In this document: piece after piece, positions 52,724 through 60,883 of the stretch | How positions within the stretch are numbered: the stretch's first letter is position 1 | Layout of the letters: the number at the start of each line of letters is the position of its first letter | Source of the DNA: Croceimicrobium sp965228705 | GTDB taxonomy: Bacteria; Bacteroidota; Bacteroidia; Flavobacteriales; Schleiferiaceae | Direction of reading: 5' to 3' | Length of the DNA: 64,000 nucleotides | Assembly: GCF_965228705.1 (NCBI RefSeq) | Contig: NZ_OZ245832.1 | Location: 1,922,001 to 1,986,000, forward strand | Translations under genes and position numbers: made by a program | Notes under the pieces: model-generated | What the model saw: the letters and a program-made list of their open reading frames with translations, nothing else | Databases searched by the model: none | Told to the model about the DNA's origin: nothing

Positions 52724-53665
52724 ATGAAAAAGGCTCTATCCCTAGTTACAGCATTACTTTTACTGACTTCTTGTGCTACAATTTTCAACGAATCGCATAC
52801 GAACATCACTTTTTACAGCACCGAAGCGATTCAGATTGTGTGCAAGCAGGATACCCTCAACACGATTGACAATAAGGCTATTTTGCAGGTTGAAAGAAAA
52901 AATGAGCCCTTGCAGCTTACTGTCTCCACAGATAGCTTAAGCAAAACCATAGAAATTGAAGCCAAGCACTCGTATAGATATTGGAGCAACCTAATCGCTA
53001 ATGGAGGCATTGGAATGCTCGTCGACAAAAACACGCCCAAGCGCTATACTTATCCGCATAGAATCTATATAAACGTCACCGATACATTGATCAGCTACAG
53101 CAACTACATTCAAGGTAAATCTAAAGGGGAATTAGACCTAACACTTTCCCTGCCTCATCTAAACTCATTCCATCTTAAGCCTGAAAATGAAGGAGCTAAA
53201 ACAAATACCGGTTTTTGGGGCTTAAACTTGGGCCTCGACTATTACCATTCCCAAAGGCAATTTTTCACTATCGGAATATCCTGGGTATCAGACTTTTTTG
53301 TCCCCTTACCTGCGGCAGTGGACCTAAGTGGTGAATATGAACTGATGAGCTCAAGTTATGCTAGCTTTTCGAACAACCATAAACTTGGCCGTTTTTCACT
53401 AGGCTATGGCTTAGCCTACACAAAAAACATATGGGATTTCAAATATTTTGATCGATTTGACCCGCCGCCTCCAACCAGAGAAGCAGTTAAGAAAAGCAGC
53501 ATTGCACTTGGATTCATTTTCCCTGCCTATTTCCAGCTCGGTAAACACTTTAATCTCGGATTAATTTATCGACCCACTTTCTATCGTCCTGAAATGACCG
53601 ACAAATTCCAATATGAACATCTGATAAGTTTAGACTTTGCCTGGAAAATAAGATTGAGGCAATAA
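52724..53665 (+). CDS. Hypothetical lipoprotein with barrel-like C-terminal half
   Basis: From ATG 52724 the product is 313 residues with a lipobox (ALLLLTSC, Cys at about 15). A longer reading from 52685 places 13 residues before this signal and is rejected. The first ~130 residues look like a PEGA-type or Ig-like domain (CATIFNESHTNITFYSTEAIQIVC). The second half alternates aromatic strands (GFWGLNLGLDYYHSQRQFFTIGISW, LGRFSLGYGLAYTKN) and ends FAWKIRLRQ, suggesting an outer-membrane barrel. No named family is recognised. Confidence 0.6.
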   Translation: MKKALSLVTALLLLTSCATIFNESHTNITFYSTEAIQIVCKQDTLNTIDNKAILQVERKNEPLQLTVSTDSLSKTIEIEAKHSYRYWSNLIANGGIGMLVDKNTPKRYTYPHRIYINVTDTLISYSNYIQGKSKGELDLTLSLPHLNSFHLKPENEGAKTNTGFWGLNLGLDYYHSQRQFFTIGISWVSDFFVPLPAAVDLSGEYELMSSSYASFSNNHKLGRFSLGYGLAYTKNIWDFKYFDRFDPPPPTREAVKKSSIALGFIFPAYFQLGKHFNLGLIYRPTFYRPEMTDKFQYEHLISLDFAWKIRLRQ

Positions 53666-53807
53666 TTAGAATTGAGAACCTATTTAAAGCTTATTCCGGT
53701 TAAAAGGCCATTAGGTTTCAGAGGAAAGAAAAAAGCTTTGAATTGAAAATAAGCCTAACTAGAACGCCAGAAGCCCTGTGCAAACCGTTGTAGCACATAA
53801 AAACAAA
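53666..53807 (+). repeat. attC-like junction J5 (right half conserved)
   Basis: The right part, with TGAATTGAAAATAAGC and CTGTGCAAACCGTTGTAGCA, aligns with the right half of J2. The GTT at 53787 is 21 bases before ATG 53808. TGTGC and GCACA flank the core as a small inverted repeat. A left arm is not evident. Confidence 0.4.
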
Positions 53808-54758
53808 ATGAATAGAACAATTTTATTAGCCAGTTTTCTAATTGCAGCTCAATCCATATTTGGGCAACAAGCTGAATTACTAGATAAGTCTAATTCAAAC
53901 ATTACTGACAATGACTTGCTATGTGTGGCCGTTGACCAAAACGGAAACAAATGGATTGGAACCTCGAAGGTTGGACTAGCAAAGTTTGACAATGAAAATT
54001 TCACCCAGTTTGACAAGAATAACTCTGATATCAATGGAGATTATATTTCCCCCATCTTCACAGATACTAAAGGAAACGTTTGGGTTTCATTTTCCAATCC
54101 AACTGACGGTATAGCCAAATACGATGGTTCGAGTTGGACAGTTTATGGCGTAGAAGAAATTCCAGTTGACAAGATCTCCGTAATCTCAATAGCAGAAGAT
54201 AAAGAAGGTAAAATCTATTTCGGAGGCGCCAATGGATTAATCACTTACGATGGAGAAAGGTGGTCAAGTCTTGAATTACCAGAAGGGAATTTCACAATCA
54301 GAACACTAGACATAAGCAATGACGGAGAGATAGCTATTGGTCATAATAGCGGGCTACTAATCAAAAAAGATGATAAATGGACGAGCTATACGACTGAAAA
54401 TTCAGAATTACAATTAGGGACTGTTAGAGCAGTTAAGTACACAGTATTAGGACAACTTTACATTGGTTATGGCGGTGGATTTGGAGGCGGCGGATTCTCA
54501 ATTATGGAAAATAATGAATGGCAGCACTTCAATAAGACAAATTCAAAAATTCCTGATCATATGATTCGAGACATAGAGATTGACTACAATGGAACTATTT
54601 GGATGGCCACAAATAATGGTGTAATCAAAAAAGAAGGAAGCACCATCACACCAATTCTCTTTAGAGAAGGAATGTTCAAAAATGTCATTCTAGACATTGC
54701 ACTTGAGGGTGAAACCATTTGGATCGCGACAAACTTTGGACTTATAAAAATGAAATAA
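53808..54758 (+). CDS. Secreted two-component-regulator-type propeller protein
   Basis: From ATG 53808 the protein is 316 residues with a signal peptide ending SIFGQ. Repeated blades carry the Reg_prop pattern: NGNKWIGTSKVGLAKFDNENF, KGNVWVSFSNPTDGIAKYDG, GKIYFGGANGLITYDG, NGTIWMATNNGVIKKEG and TIWIATNFGLIKMK. These blades normally form the periplasmic sensor of hybrid two-component systems; here no kinase follows, so the protein is a stand-alone propeller. The upstream start at 53778 is rejected because it lies within junction J5. Confidence 0.75.
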   Translation: MNRTILLASFLIAAQSIFGQQAELLDKSNSNITDNDLLCVAVDQNGNKWIGTSKVGLAKFDNENFTQFDKNNSDINGDYISPIFTDTKGNVWVSFSNPTDGIAKYDGSSWTVYGVEEIPVDKISVISIAEDKEGKIYFGGANGLITYDGERWSSLELPEGNFTIRTLDISNDGEIAIGHNSGLLIKKDDKWTSYTTENSELQLGTVRAVKYTVLGQLYIGYGGGFGGGGFSIMENNEWQHFNKTNSKIPDHMIRDIEIDYNGTIWMATNNGVIKKEGSTITPILFREGMFKNVILDIALEGETIWIATNFGLIKMK

Positions 54759-54912
54759 ATACACGCTACTACTTCTCATGTGGTTTTGGGTGGAAGAACA
54801 GCTACCAGCATGCCATTATGCATGCTTTTCGCTTCACAGCAAGCTTTCAGAAAAGTACTTCTAACCAGTCACAAGACATAGCCAAACTATTTTAGATAAT
54901 TAGCTCAACCTG
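54759..54912 (+). repeat. Degenerate junction J6
   Basis: GAACAGCTAC, GCATGC, TTTTCG and AAGTACTTC occur in the same order as in the centre of J1. A weak stem can be drawn between TCTCATGTGGTT and AACCAGTCACAAGA. The CAAACCGTT core is absent. It ends immediately before ATG 54913. Confidence 0.3.
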
Positions 54913-55503
54913 ATGAGAAAGTCAATTTCAATTTCTTTAGTAGTTCTCTTAAGTGCTTGCTTTGATCAAAGTGCTCAATTGGAAAGGGAGTTCTTAGAAA
55001 AATACTTAAATGGGCTTTATGCATTTCCTGATGACATAACCGACCATTTCCCAGGAGAACTTAAGGCCCACAAGAATTTCTATATCCACTACCCTGCTAG
55101 CGCTCGCGAAACTGGTATGGCTGGTATGGTATTCTCACATCAAGTAGATTCTACCGAGTTCAACAGAGTACGTGATAAACTGGTATTAAACAACATCATC
55201 CCCCATAAGACAAGCGACAGCATTTTCATCATAGTTGGTGACACTCTTGGCTACTCAAAAAAAAAGAATGGTATTCCAATTCCAAACTTCAATTTCTATG
55301 AGGCTGACTTTGGACTAAATAGTAAGTATCTACCCGAACACTATTTGATTTATGTTCTCGAATCTAAAGCTGGGGAGTACCTAAAAGACAAATATCTAAC
55401 GGAAGGTAAGCACCTACCGAAAAAATGGAAAAACGGATACTCTAGAGGACTTGCTACAAATAAAGAAGATAATGAATTGGTTTATTGGTTATGTGTATGG
55501 TGA
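54913..55503 (+). CDS. Hypothetical lipoprotein
   Basis: The 196-residue protein has a lipobox (VVLLSAC, Cys at about 16). The mature part is soluble and mixed, with FPGELKAHKNFYIHYPASARE and an HYLIYVLESKAGEYL helix near the C-terminus. No family is recognised. It follows the last junction of the cassette-like series. The 230 bases after it show no gene. Confidence 0.6.
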   Translation: MRKSISISLVVLLSACFDQSAQLEREFLEKYLNGLYAFPDDITDHFPGELKAHKNFYIHYPASARETGMAGMVFSHQVDSTEFNRVRDKLVLNNIIPHKTSDSIFIIVGDTLGYSKKKNGIPIPNFNFYEADFGLNSKYLPEHYLIYVLESKAGEYLKDKYLTEGKHLPKKWKNGYSRGLATNKEDNELVYWLCVW

Positions 55504-55735
55504 AAACCGCCTTCAAACATTGCTATTTCATATGAAGGCAATTTCTCTAATTTCATTCCTTTACTTCTAAGCAGGACTTACCAATATTCCGAATAGATAA
55601 TTGCCAAACCAACAGAAAGGAGGGCTTCCTTAGAAGGACTTGGTATCATGGCATATGAACATGCCCTAGGTCGAATGCCTACTTTTGCAAAATGCAATTC
55701 GCCAAAATTTTAAACTGATTAAGAAGAATTAACTC

Positions 55736-56281
55736 ATGCTATTAGAAACCGAACGATTAACAATTAGGCCTTTATCAATTGACGATAAAAACGAAATATT
55801 CGAATACCGCCAGGACAAAGAGATCAATAAGTATCAAGGGTGGATTCCAGAGACTATTGAAGAGGTTGAATCCTTCATTGCCAAGAACCCAAAAGAAATT
55901 AATGTCCCCGAAACCTGGTTTCAGCTGCTAATCATTGATGAAAAAACCAAAGGCATTGTTGGCGATTTAGGTATTCACTTTGTTGACTCTGAAAATAAAC
56001 AAGCAGAAATAGGCTGCACCTTAAACAAGGAGTTCCAAAACAGAGGGTTTGCTACGGAGGCAGTAGAAAAGGTTATAGACTACCTATTTACTGAATGAGA
56101 TAAACACCGAATTACCACATCAATTGATCCGGCAAATAAAAACTCCATTCGCCTGGTTGAGCGAATTGGTTTCCGGAAAGAAGCCCATTTCATTGAGAGC
56201 TTATACATCGACGGTCATTGGGTAGATGACATTATATACGCGATGCTGGAAAGAGATTGGGATAGTAAAATAAGGAGTTAA
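55736..56281 (+). pseudogene. GNAT acetyltransferase interrupted by an in-frame TGA
   Basis: RimJ/RimL-type GNAT enzymes transfer acetyl from acetyl-CoA to amines or N-termini. Residues 1-120 (LETERLTIRPLSIDDKNEI; GCTLNKEFQNRGFATEAVEKVIDYL with the acetyl-CoA loop) end in a TGA at 56096-56098. The same frame continues without other stops to 56281 as DKHRITTSIDPANKNSIRLVERIGF and YAMLERDW, the normal C-terminal half. A single-base change from a leucine codon (TTA) would explain the stop. It is read as one broken gene; a sequencing error is possible. Confidence 0.75.
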
Positions 56282-56369
56282 GCATAAAAGTTTTTATGCC
56301 ACGTCAAAGGCGCTACCCTTTATCTTAGGGCAGGATGCAGCTTATAGCCTTTATTGCAGATAATTTAAA

Positions 56370-56840
56370 ATGACATCTTCGACTAAAATAAACGAGAGGA
56401 TTAAAAGCTTGATCGTTTTCAATAAAAAGGATTGGTTTTTCAGTCATTTGAAAACCTTTTTTCAGCTCGACTTTCATAGCTATCATGGTAATATCTCAAC
56501 TGGACAATTCCGAATTTGGAAACTTTCTCCTTGGATTATGACCTTCTATCCTGTCATTCAGGGAACCATTGATCAAACAGATGATAAGCTAAAAGTGACC
56601 CTTCGTACGAAAATGAATTCTTTCGGTTTAACAATGCTCATTGTAATTATGGGCTTGTGGGCTTTTGGCATTATTGACCGGATAGTCATTCAAGAAAATA
56701 ATGATTGGTCATTTCTTTGGAAGAGAATTCTAATTGGATCCTTAATTTTAATCCTGCCTTTCATGGCAATTGTTCTCGGTTACAAAGAGCAGAAAAGAAC
56801 GGCAGTTAAAGATTTAAAGGCAGAGATAGAAAAACTGTAA
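56370..56840 (+). CDS. Hypothetical two-helix membrane protein
   Basis: The 156-residue protein has a basic N-terminus, a domain containing YHGNISTGQFRIWKLSPW and two predicted helices (about residues 88-105 and 118-140), ending in a charged tail. No family is recognised. It is preceded by the broken GNAT gene and followed by a secreted small protein. Confidence 0.55.
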   Translation: MTSSTKINERIKSLIVFNKKDWFFSHLKTFFQLDFHSYHGNISTGQFRIWKLSPWIMTFYPVIQGTIDQTDDKLKVTLRTKMNSFGLTMLIVIMGLWAFGIIDRIVIQENNDWSFLWKRILIGSLILILPFMAIVLGYKEQKRTAVKDLKAEIEKL

Positions 56841-56912
56841 TTAACAAGGCTAAAATTATACAGCAAAGAATCCCATTTCCGAATTGTCAAGACCTATAAG
56901 CGCCATTTTATT

Positions 56913-57290
56913 ATGAGACCAATACTATCAGTTCTATTTCTCTTCTTCATGACTACGGCCATTGCTCAGGAAAAATTAAGTACTGAAATGCTTTTGGGTT
57001 GCTGGACAGACTCTAGGGAAGAAAGCACGATTGATTTCAATATTTTCCGTCCCTGCGACTACACGGAGTTTCCAATCTCGCGCTACAGGTTTGTGATGGT
57101 TTTAGAGGAAAATCAAGAATGCCAATGGTTGTATTTATCTCCGAATGACGCGCATAAGATGGTACCAGGAACATGGAAATTTGATGAGTCCAGCAGGACG
57201 CTATCCATATTCTCATCTGATGGAAAAATGATTAGGAACTTCGAACTAACTGCACTATCCGAGACCGAAATGAAAATTAAAAAGAGTTAA
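56913..57290 (+). CDS. Secreted lipocalin-like small protein
   Basis: The 125-residue protein has a signal peptide (ending TTAIAQ) and a compact beta domain with LLGCWTDSREES, a pair of further cysteines, VPGTWKFDESSRTLSIFS and FELTALSETEMKIKK. The strand layout resembles small lipocalin-like proteins common in Bacteroidota. The function is unknown. Confidence 0.6.
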   Translation: MRPILSVLFLFFMTTAIAQEKLSTEMLLGCWTDSREESTIDFNIFRPCDYTEFPISRYRFVMVLEENQECQWLYLSPNDAHKMVPGTWKFDESSRTLSIFSSDGKMIRNFELTALSETEMKIKKS

Positions 57291-57390
57291 ATACATTAAC
57301 TCCTATTTCCATTGACTGATTTGATTGGGATGAACCTCGAACTTTTGAGTCGACTCTGCAATTGTTGACTACTCCTACTTAAATCATTGT

Positions 57391-57640
57391 TTCGGAGCTC
57401 GTGGCACCTGAGCAGCGATAGCCGTTCGCAGGGTAGTACTCAGAACTCAAATTCGCTTTAAGGAGAATTGCTATCCTACAGAAAAACATCAATCAGGCTG
57501 GCCCGACCCCAGAAGCGGCGGTCCAAGGGAATCGCCTCTCAGGGGCCTTGATTTTTTGAATACTTTTTCAAATGCCTTTTTAATTTTCAATGGAATTTGA
57601 GAGCTACAGCTTCGCTTCCGGTTGTATCAAGAAAAGTATC
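57391..57640 (+). repeat. Intergenic repeat A, copy 1, with B insert
   Basis: Bases 57391-57557 are the A unit, recognisable by CACCTGAGCAGCGATAGCC, CATCAATCAGGCTGGCCC and CGCCTCTCAGGGGCCTTGAT. The hairpin that normally follows is split: ATACTTTT at 57560-57567 and AAAAGTAT at 57632-57639 are separated by a B unit of about 58 bases, with ATCAAG just before the right arm. Other copies are at 57843, 58386 and 60914. Confidence 0.75.
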
Positions 57641-57842
57641 TCCCAAACCAAAAAGCAATACTTCATTTCCAAAAAAATGCTCTTTGATACTTTTTGCATT
57701 GGCCAAAAAGTACCCAAAAACCCTAGGCCTTTCCCAAGGCGATTTTTGATTCCTTTTAGTCATCAAAACCGTTCTTCGCTTTTCGCTTCATGCTCTCTCC
57801 GCCTGCGGCAGACGCAATTCCGCGAAGCTCTGAACTATCACT

Positions 57843-58132
57843 GAGGAAAGGCCGGATCTTCCAAATGGTGTTTATCGCCACAAATAGAGTTCAGTGGAAT
57901 CCTTCACCAAACATTGCCCCTACTCTAAAACAATTTTCGGAGCTCCCGGCACCTGAGCAGCGATAGCCCTTCGAAGGGTAGCACCCAGAACTCAAATTCG
58001 CTTGAAAGAGAATTGCCACCCTAAAGAAAAACATCAATCAGGCTGGCCCTACCCAAGAAGCGGTGGTTCAAAGGAATCGCCTCTCAGGGGCCTTGATTTT
58101 TTGCTTCGTTTTTTATCAAGAAAAAATGAAGC
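57843..58132 (+). repeat. Intergenic repeat A, copy 2 (long form)
   Basis: This 290-base copy is nearly the same as the one at 60914-61202. It ends in a hairpin: GCTTCGTTTTTT (58103-58114), loop ATCAAG, AAAAAATGAAGC (58121-58132), with twelve pairs including one G-T. Confidence 0.8.
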
Positions 58133-58209
58133 ACATTACGCATCCACTAAAGTTTAAACCACACGCAACCCAAGCTTCTGTGATCGAAAGAACCGACCGA
58201 AGGTCCAGG

Positions 58210-58345
58210 TAATTTCGAATCGCCTTCAAGCTTCCTTGATCTTTTGGATACTTTTTCAAATGCCTTTTTAATTTTCAAAGGAATTTGAGAGCTCAGGCTA
58301 GAAGCCTTCGGTTTTATCAAGAGAAAAGTATCAAAGAAAGCTCCC
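58210..58345 (+). repeat. Repeat A fragment with B insert, copy 3
   Basis: An A fragment (TTTCGAATCGCCTTCAAGC) leads into GATACTTTT, a B unit containing AGGCTAGAAGCCT (a small palindrome), and then ATCAAGAGAAAAGTATC. The flanking GATACTTTT/AAAAGTATC arms still pair, as in copy 1. Confidence 0.65.
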
Positions 58346-58385
58346 TACTCAGAACTTTCAATTGTAAGCTATGGCATTAAAAAGC

Positions 58386-58473
58386 TGGCCCGACCCCAGA
58401 AGCGGCGATCCAAAGGAACCGCCTCTCAGGGGCCTTGACCTTTTGTTTCGTTTTGGGTCAAGCCAAAATGAAA
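58386..58473 (+). repeat. Repeat A, truncated copy with different hairpin
   Basis: Only the 3' part of A is present. It ends in TTTCGTTTTGG (58446-58456), loop GTCAAG, CCAAAATGAAA (58463-58473), with eleven pairs. The stem sequence differs from copies 2 and 4, yet pairing and the TCAAG loop are kept. Confidence 0.7.
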
Positions 58474-58591
58474 AGAACAACGGACCATAGGTCCAGATGA
58501 TTTCGAATCGCCTTTCAGAGGCCTTGATTGTATGGCACCAAGCACAGACCCGAAAAATGTCTTAATATTAGCCAGCCTATAAGCTGCTTTC

Positions 58592-59473
58592 ATGGATCAA
58601 ATCGAGTTACAATTCTGGTATTTTTTAATCAAAGGGAAGCTAGACGATTCTACGGGAGGCTTTTGCAGCTATTATTCCTACGGTCATAGATGCGGAGAAG
58701 CTTTGGAAAATACCTATGCGGCTGCCAAAAAAGAAGGAATTTCAAAACCTAACGTCATCGAGATGATGCGACTTGATGATTGGAATGATTACAAAATTCC
58801 GGAAACAGCGGTAAAAGTTTCCGAAAACACCTTCAGACTTCCTGGCACAGATACTTTCAGATTGAATTCACCCTCCCAAGTCTTCACCCCACCAAAGGGC
58901 ATTGCTTTTAGCACTGAGGAAGGTGATTTTGAATCGGAGCTTATTAAGGAAGGATTTGTGGCCTATACTAAAGATGAAAATGGGGTCTACGAATTCCAAA
59001 TGGTAGTCGACAATAGTCGATTGATCGAAATATACTTTAAATGCGCCGATTTTATTGAACCTATAGAGGCATTTTGGATTGAGATCAAGGGACATTGGGA
59101 AAGGAGAAATCCAGAATTATGGGCTAGCAAAACCCTTTGCTCAAAGGAGATGATCTTAGATTTTCTAAGAAAAAATCGGTCCGACACCCTTGAAAATGGA
59201 TTTGTTGATTTAGTGGTTCACTCCCCAATTGGTTTAACCAACTTGACGCTAAGTGAACACAAAAAAATTCAATTACACACCGAATCGGTAGAGGTCTTTA
59301 ATAGTTTCATCCGGTCAGTAATTAACTTAGGATTTAAACAAACCAAGGACTTCTACAATATAGAATTCGGCTACCATCATTGGCATTATAGACCCGGTAA
59401 AAGCCTGAACCGTGATAAATTCACTCAAATGTTGATGGACCTCGATTTTGAACAACAAAATATTGAATCTTAA
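58592..59473 (+). CDS. Hypothetical soluble protein
   Basis: The 293-residue protein has no signal or membrane segment. It begins MDQIELQFWYFLIKGKLDDSTGGFCSYYSYG and has a central domain rich in acidic residues and a C-terminal HHWHYRPGKSLNRDKF segment. No family is recognised. It lies between two long copies of repeat A, together with the ankyrin and SIMPL genes. Confidence 0.55.
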   Translation: MDQIELQFWYFLIKGKLDDSTGGFCSYYSYGHRCGEALENTYAAAKKEGISKPNVIEMMRLDDWNDYKIPETAVKVSENTFRLPGTDTFRLNSPSQVFTPPKGIAFSTEEGDFESELIKEGFVAYTKDENGVYEFQMVVDNSRLIEIYFKCADFIEPIEAFWIEIKGHWERRNPELWASKTLCSKEMILDFLRKNRSDTLENGFVDLVVHSPIGLTNLTLSEHKKIQLHTESVEVFNSFIRSVINLGFKQTKDFYNIEFGYHHWHYRPGKSLNRDKFTQMLMDLDFEQQNIES

Positions 59474-59516
59474 GAACTCTAAAATGCTTTGAGCTTAAAT
59501 TCTAATCAGGGTAAGG

Positions 59517-60000
59517 ATGAAATTTAAACTCTTCACTTCACAGGAAAACAGGAAAGATCTCAATTCCTGTATTTTTAGATCAGACTTAAGCGGTGCCTTG
59601 ATTTTGATCCAGGCTGGCGCAGATATCAATGGAAAGAATGACCGTGGAATAAGGCCCATATATTCGGCCCTCAATTCGGAAAATCCTAAAAACTTAAAAT
59701 TCCTTATTGAACAAGGGGCCGATATTAATATTGACTTTGGAGCCCCCCCTGCGTGAAAGCATTGACATCTGCATTGACGGAATGATTCAGAATACTAGAA
59801 ATGTACCTTATCCCGAGTCCTTGGAAATGCTAGAAATATTGCTGGCTAATGGCGCCGATCCAGAATTAAAAGATGAAAATGGAGAAAGACCCATCGATCT
59901 TATCCCTGTATATGCCGGAAGCCCCGAAAACCTAAACAAGCTCAAGTTGATTTTCAGAGCCTTAATTCCAAATATTGATGAGCTCTTAAAAGAACAGTGA
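59517..60000 (+). pseudogene. Ankyrin-repeat protein with frameshift at a C7 run
   Basis: Ankyrin repeats mediate protein binding. The first frame (59517-59756) gives two repeats with ALILIQAGADINGKNDRGIRPIYSAL and LKFLIEQGADINIDF. The second frame continues to 60000 with LEMLEILLANGADPELKDENGERPIDLI. They meet at seven C residues (59743-59749); six C would join them as DFGAPLRESIDI and give about 160 residues. This may be a genuine slippage mutation, phase variation or a read error. Short ankyrin proteins of this type are often found with toxin-immunity genes; that is inference. Confidence 0.75.
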
Positions 60001-60163
60001 TTAAAGCCAAGGAAAAGTGCAGGGCCCAACTCTCTTCACATCTTTCCAATTAAAGAATAGTCCGACTGCACCCTTTAATGAAATTCTCTTTAGACCCCTA
60101 ATTTCACAGTCAATACAACGGGAGACCAGGATTGGCGTCAAATCAATACAAGCAAATACAATT

Positions 60164-60883
60164 ATGAAGAAGGTACTATTAGTAGTGTTAGCCCTGGTTG
60201 CAAATGGGGCATTTGGACAAATTACTGAACAGGCAAATGCATCAGGCTCCTATATAGAAGTGGTGGCTACTGCGACAGAAACTGTTCTTCCTGATAAAAT
60301 ACTTATCGAAGTTACTTTAAAGGAAAATGGAAAAAGCGGAGCTAAGGAGCCCATTTCAAGCCAAGAAAAAAACTTAATCAAAGGTCTGGATAGCCTTAAC
60401 ATCCCCCCTAACAGACTTTCGAAGGAAGGGGCAAAAACCAACTCTGTCCAGGTAAATTGGTTTAAGGAGAAACAGATTAGTCAAGCAGTGTATATCCTGG
60501 AACTAAAAAACTCCCAAGAAATTTCCACTGCTTTCACTTTGTTCCAAAAACTAAAAGTGGAACATGCCATTCTATATGAAAGCACCCATACTCAGCTCGA
60601 CTCACTACAAGAGGAAGTAGAAGTAAAGGCTATTATCGCAGCAAAGAATAAGGCAAAAAGATTAGTCCAAGCTCTAGACTCAGACCTAGGGAAACCAATC
60701 CTAATCACGCAAAATGAACCCCGGGAAAATGGAATCTACTTTATTGATGGGGTAAAAGTGCGAGGCTCCGTTCAAATCCCCAGTATTGCCTACGAAGCCC
60801 CTTTCATCGATCAAGATCCGTATATCGAAATTCAGAAACTAAAAATTGAAGCTTCCATTTTGGTTCGATTTGAGATAAAGTGA
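60164..60883 (+). CDS. SIMPL (DUF541) domain periplasmic protein
   Basis: From ATG 60164 the protein is 239 residues with a signal peptide ending GAFGQ. The mature part follows the SIMPL plan: YIEVVATATETVLPDKILIEVTL (about 30-52), a DSLNIPPNRLSKEG loop, VYILELKNSQEISTAFTLFQ, and AIIAAKNKAKRLVQAL with the terminal ILVRFEIK strand. SIMPL proteins are periplasmic or outer-membrane proteins without known enzymatic role. A longer reading from 60017 adds 49 residues before the signal peptide and is rejected. Confidence 0.8.
   Translation: MKKVLLVVLALVANGAFGQITEQANASGSYIEVVATATETVLPDKILIEVTLKENGKSGAKEPISSQEKNLIKGLDSLNIPPNRLSKEGAKTNSVQVNWFKEKQISQAVYILELKNSQEISTAFTLFQKLKVEHAILYESTHTQLDSLQEEVEVKAIIAAKNKAKRLVQALDSDLGKPILITQNEPRENGIYFIDGVKVRGSVQIPSIAYEAPFIDQDPYIEIQKLKIEASILVRFEIK

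Larger units (their letters stand above)
57291..58591 (+). other. 1.3-kb non-coding stretch filled by repeats
   Basis: No gene is supported here. It contains A repeats (57391, 57843, 58386), an A/B composite at 58210-58345, a short A fragment at 58500-58531 and the connecting sequence. An open reading frame at 57590-57844 runs through B repeat sequence and is rejected. Confidence 0.6.

Noticed and set aside
55736..56281. UGA recoding (selenocysteine or alternative code) in the GNAT gene
   Set aside because: TGA acts as a normal stop throughout the window (for example tgt and tonB), and no selenocysteine-type hairpin was seen. A nonsense mutation is simpler.
57590..57844. 84-codon plus-strand frame
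   Set aside because: It runs from the B repeat into flanking repeat sequence, with no family resemblance.
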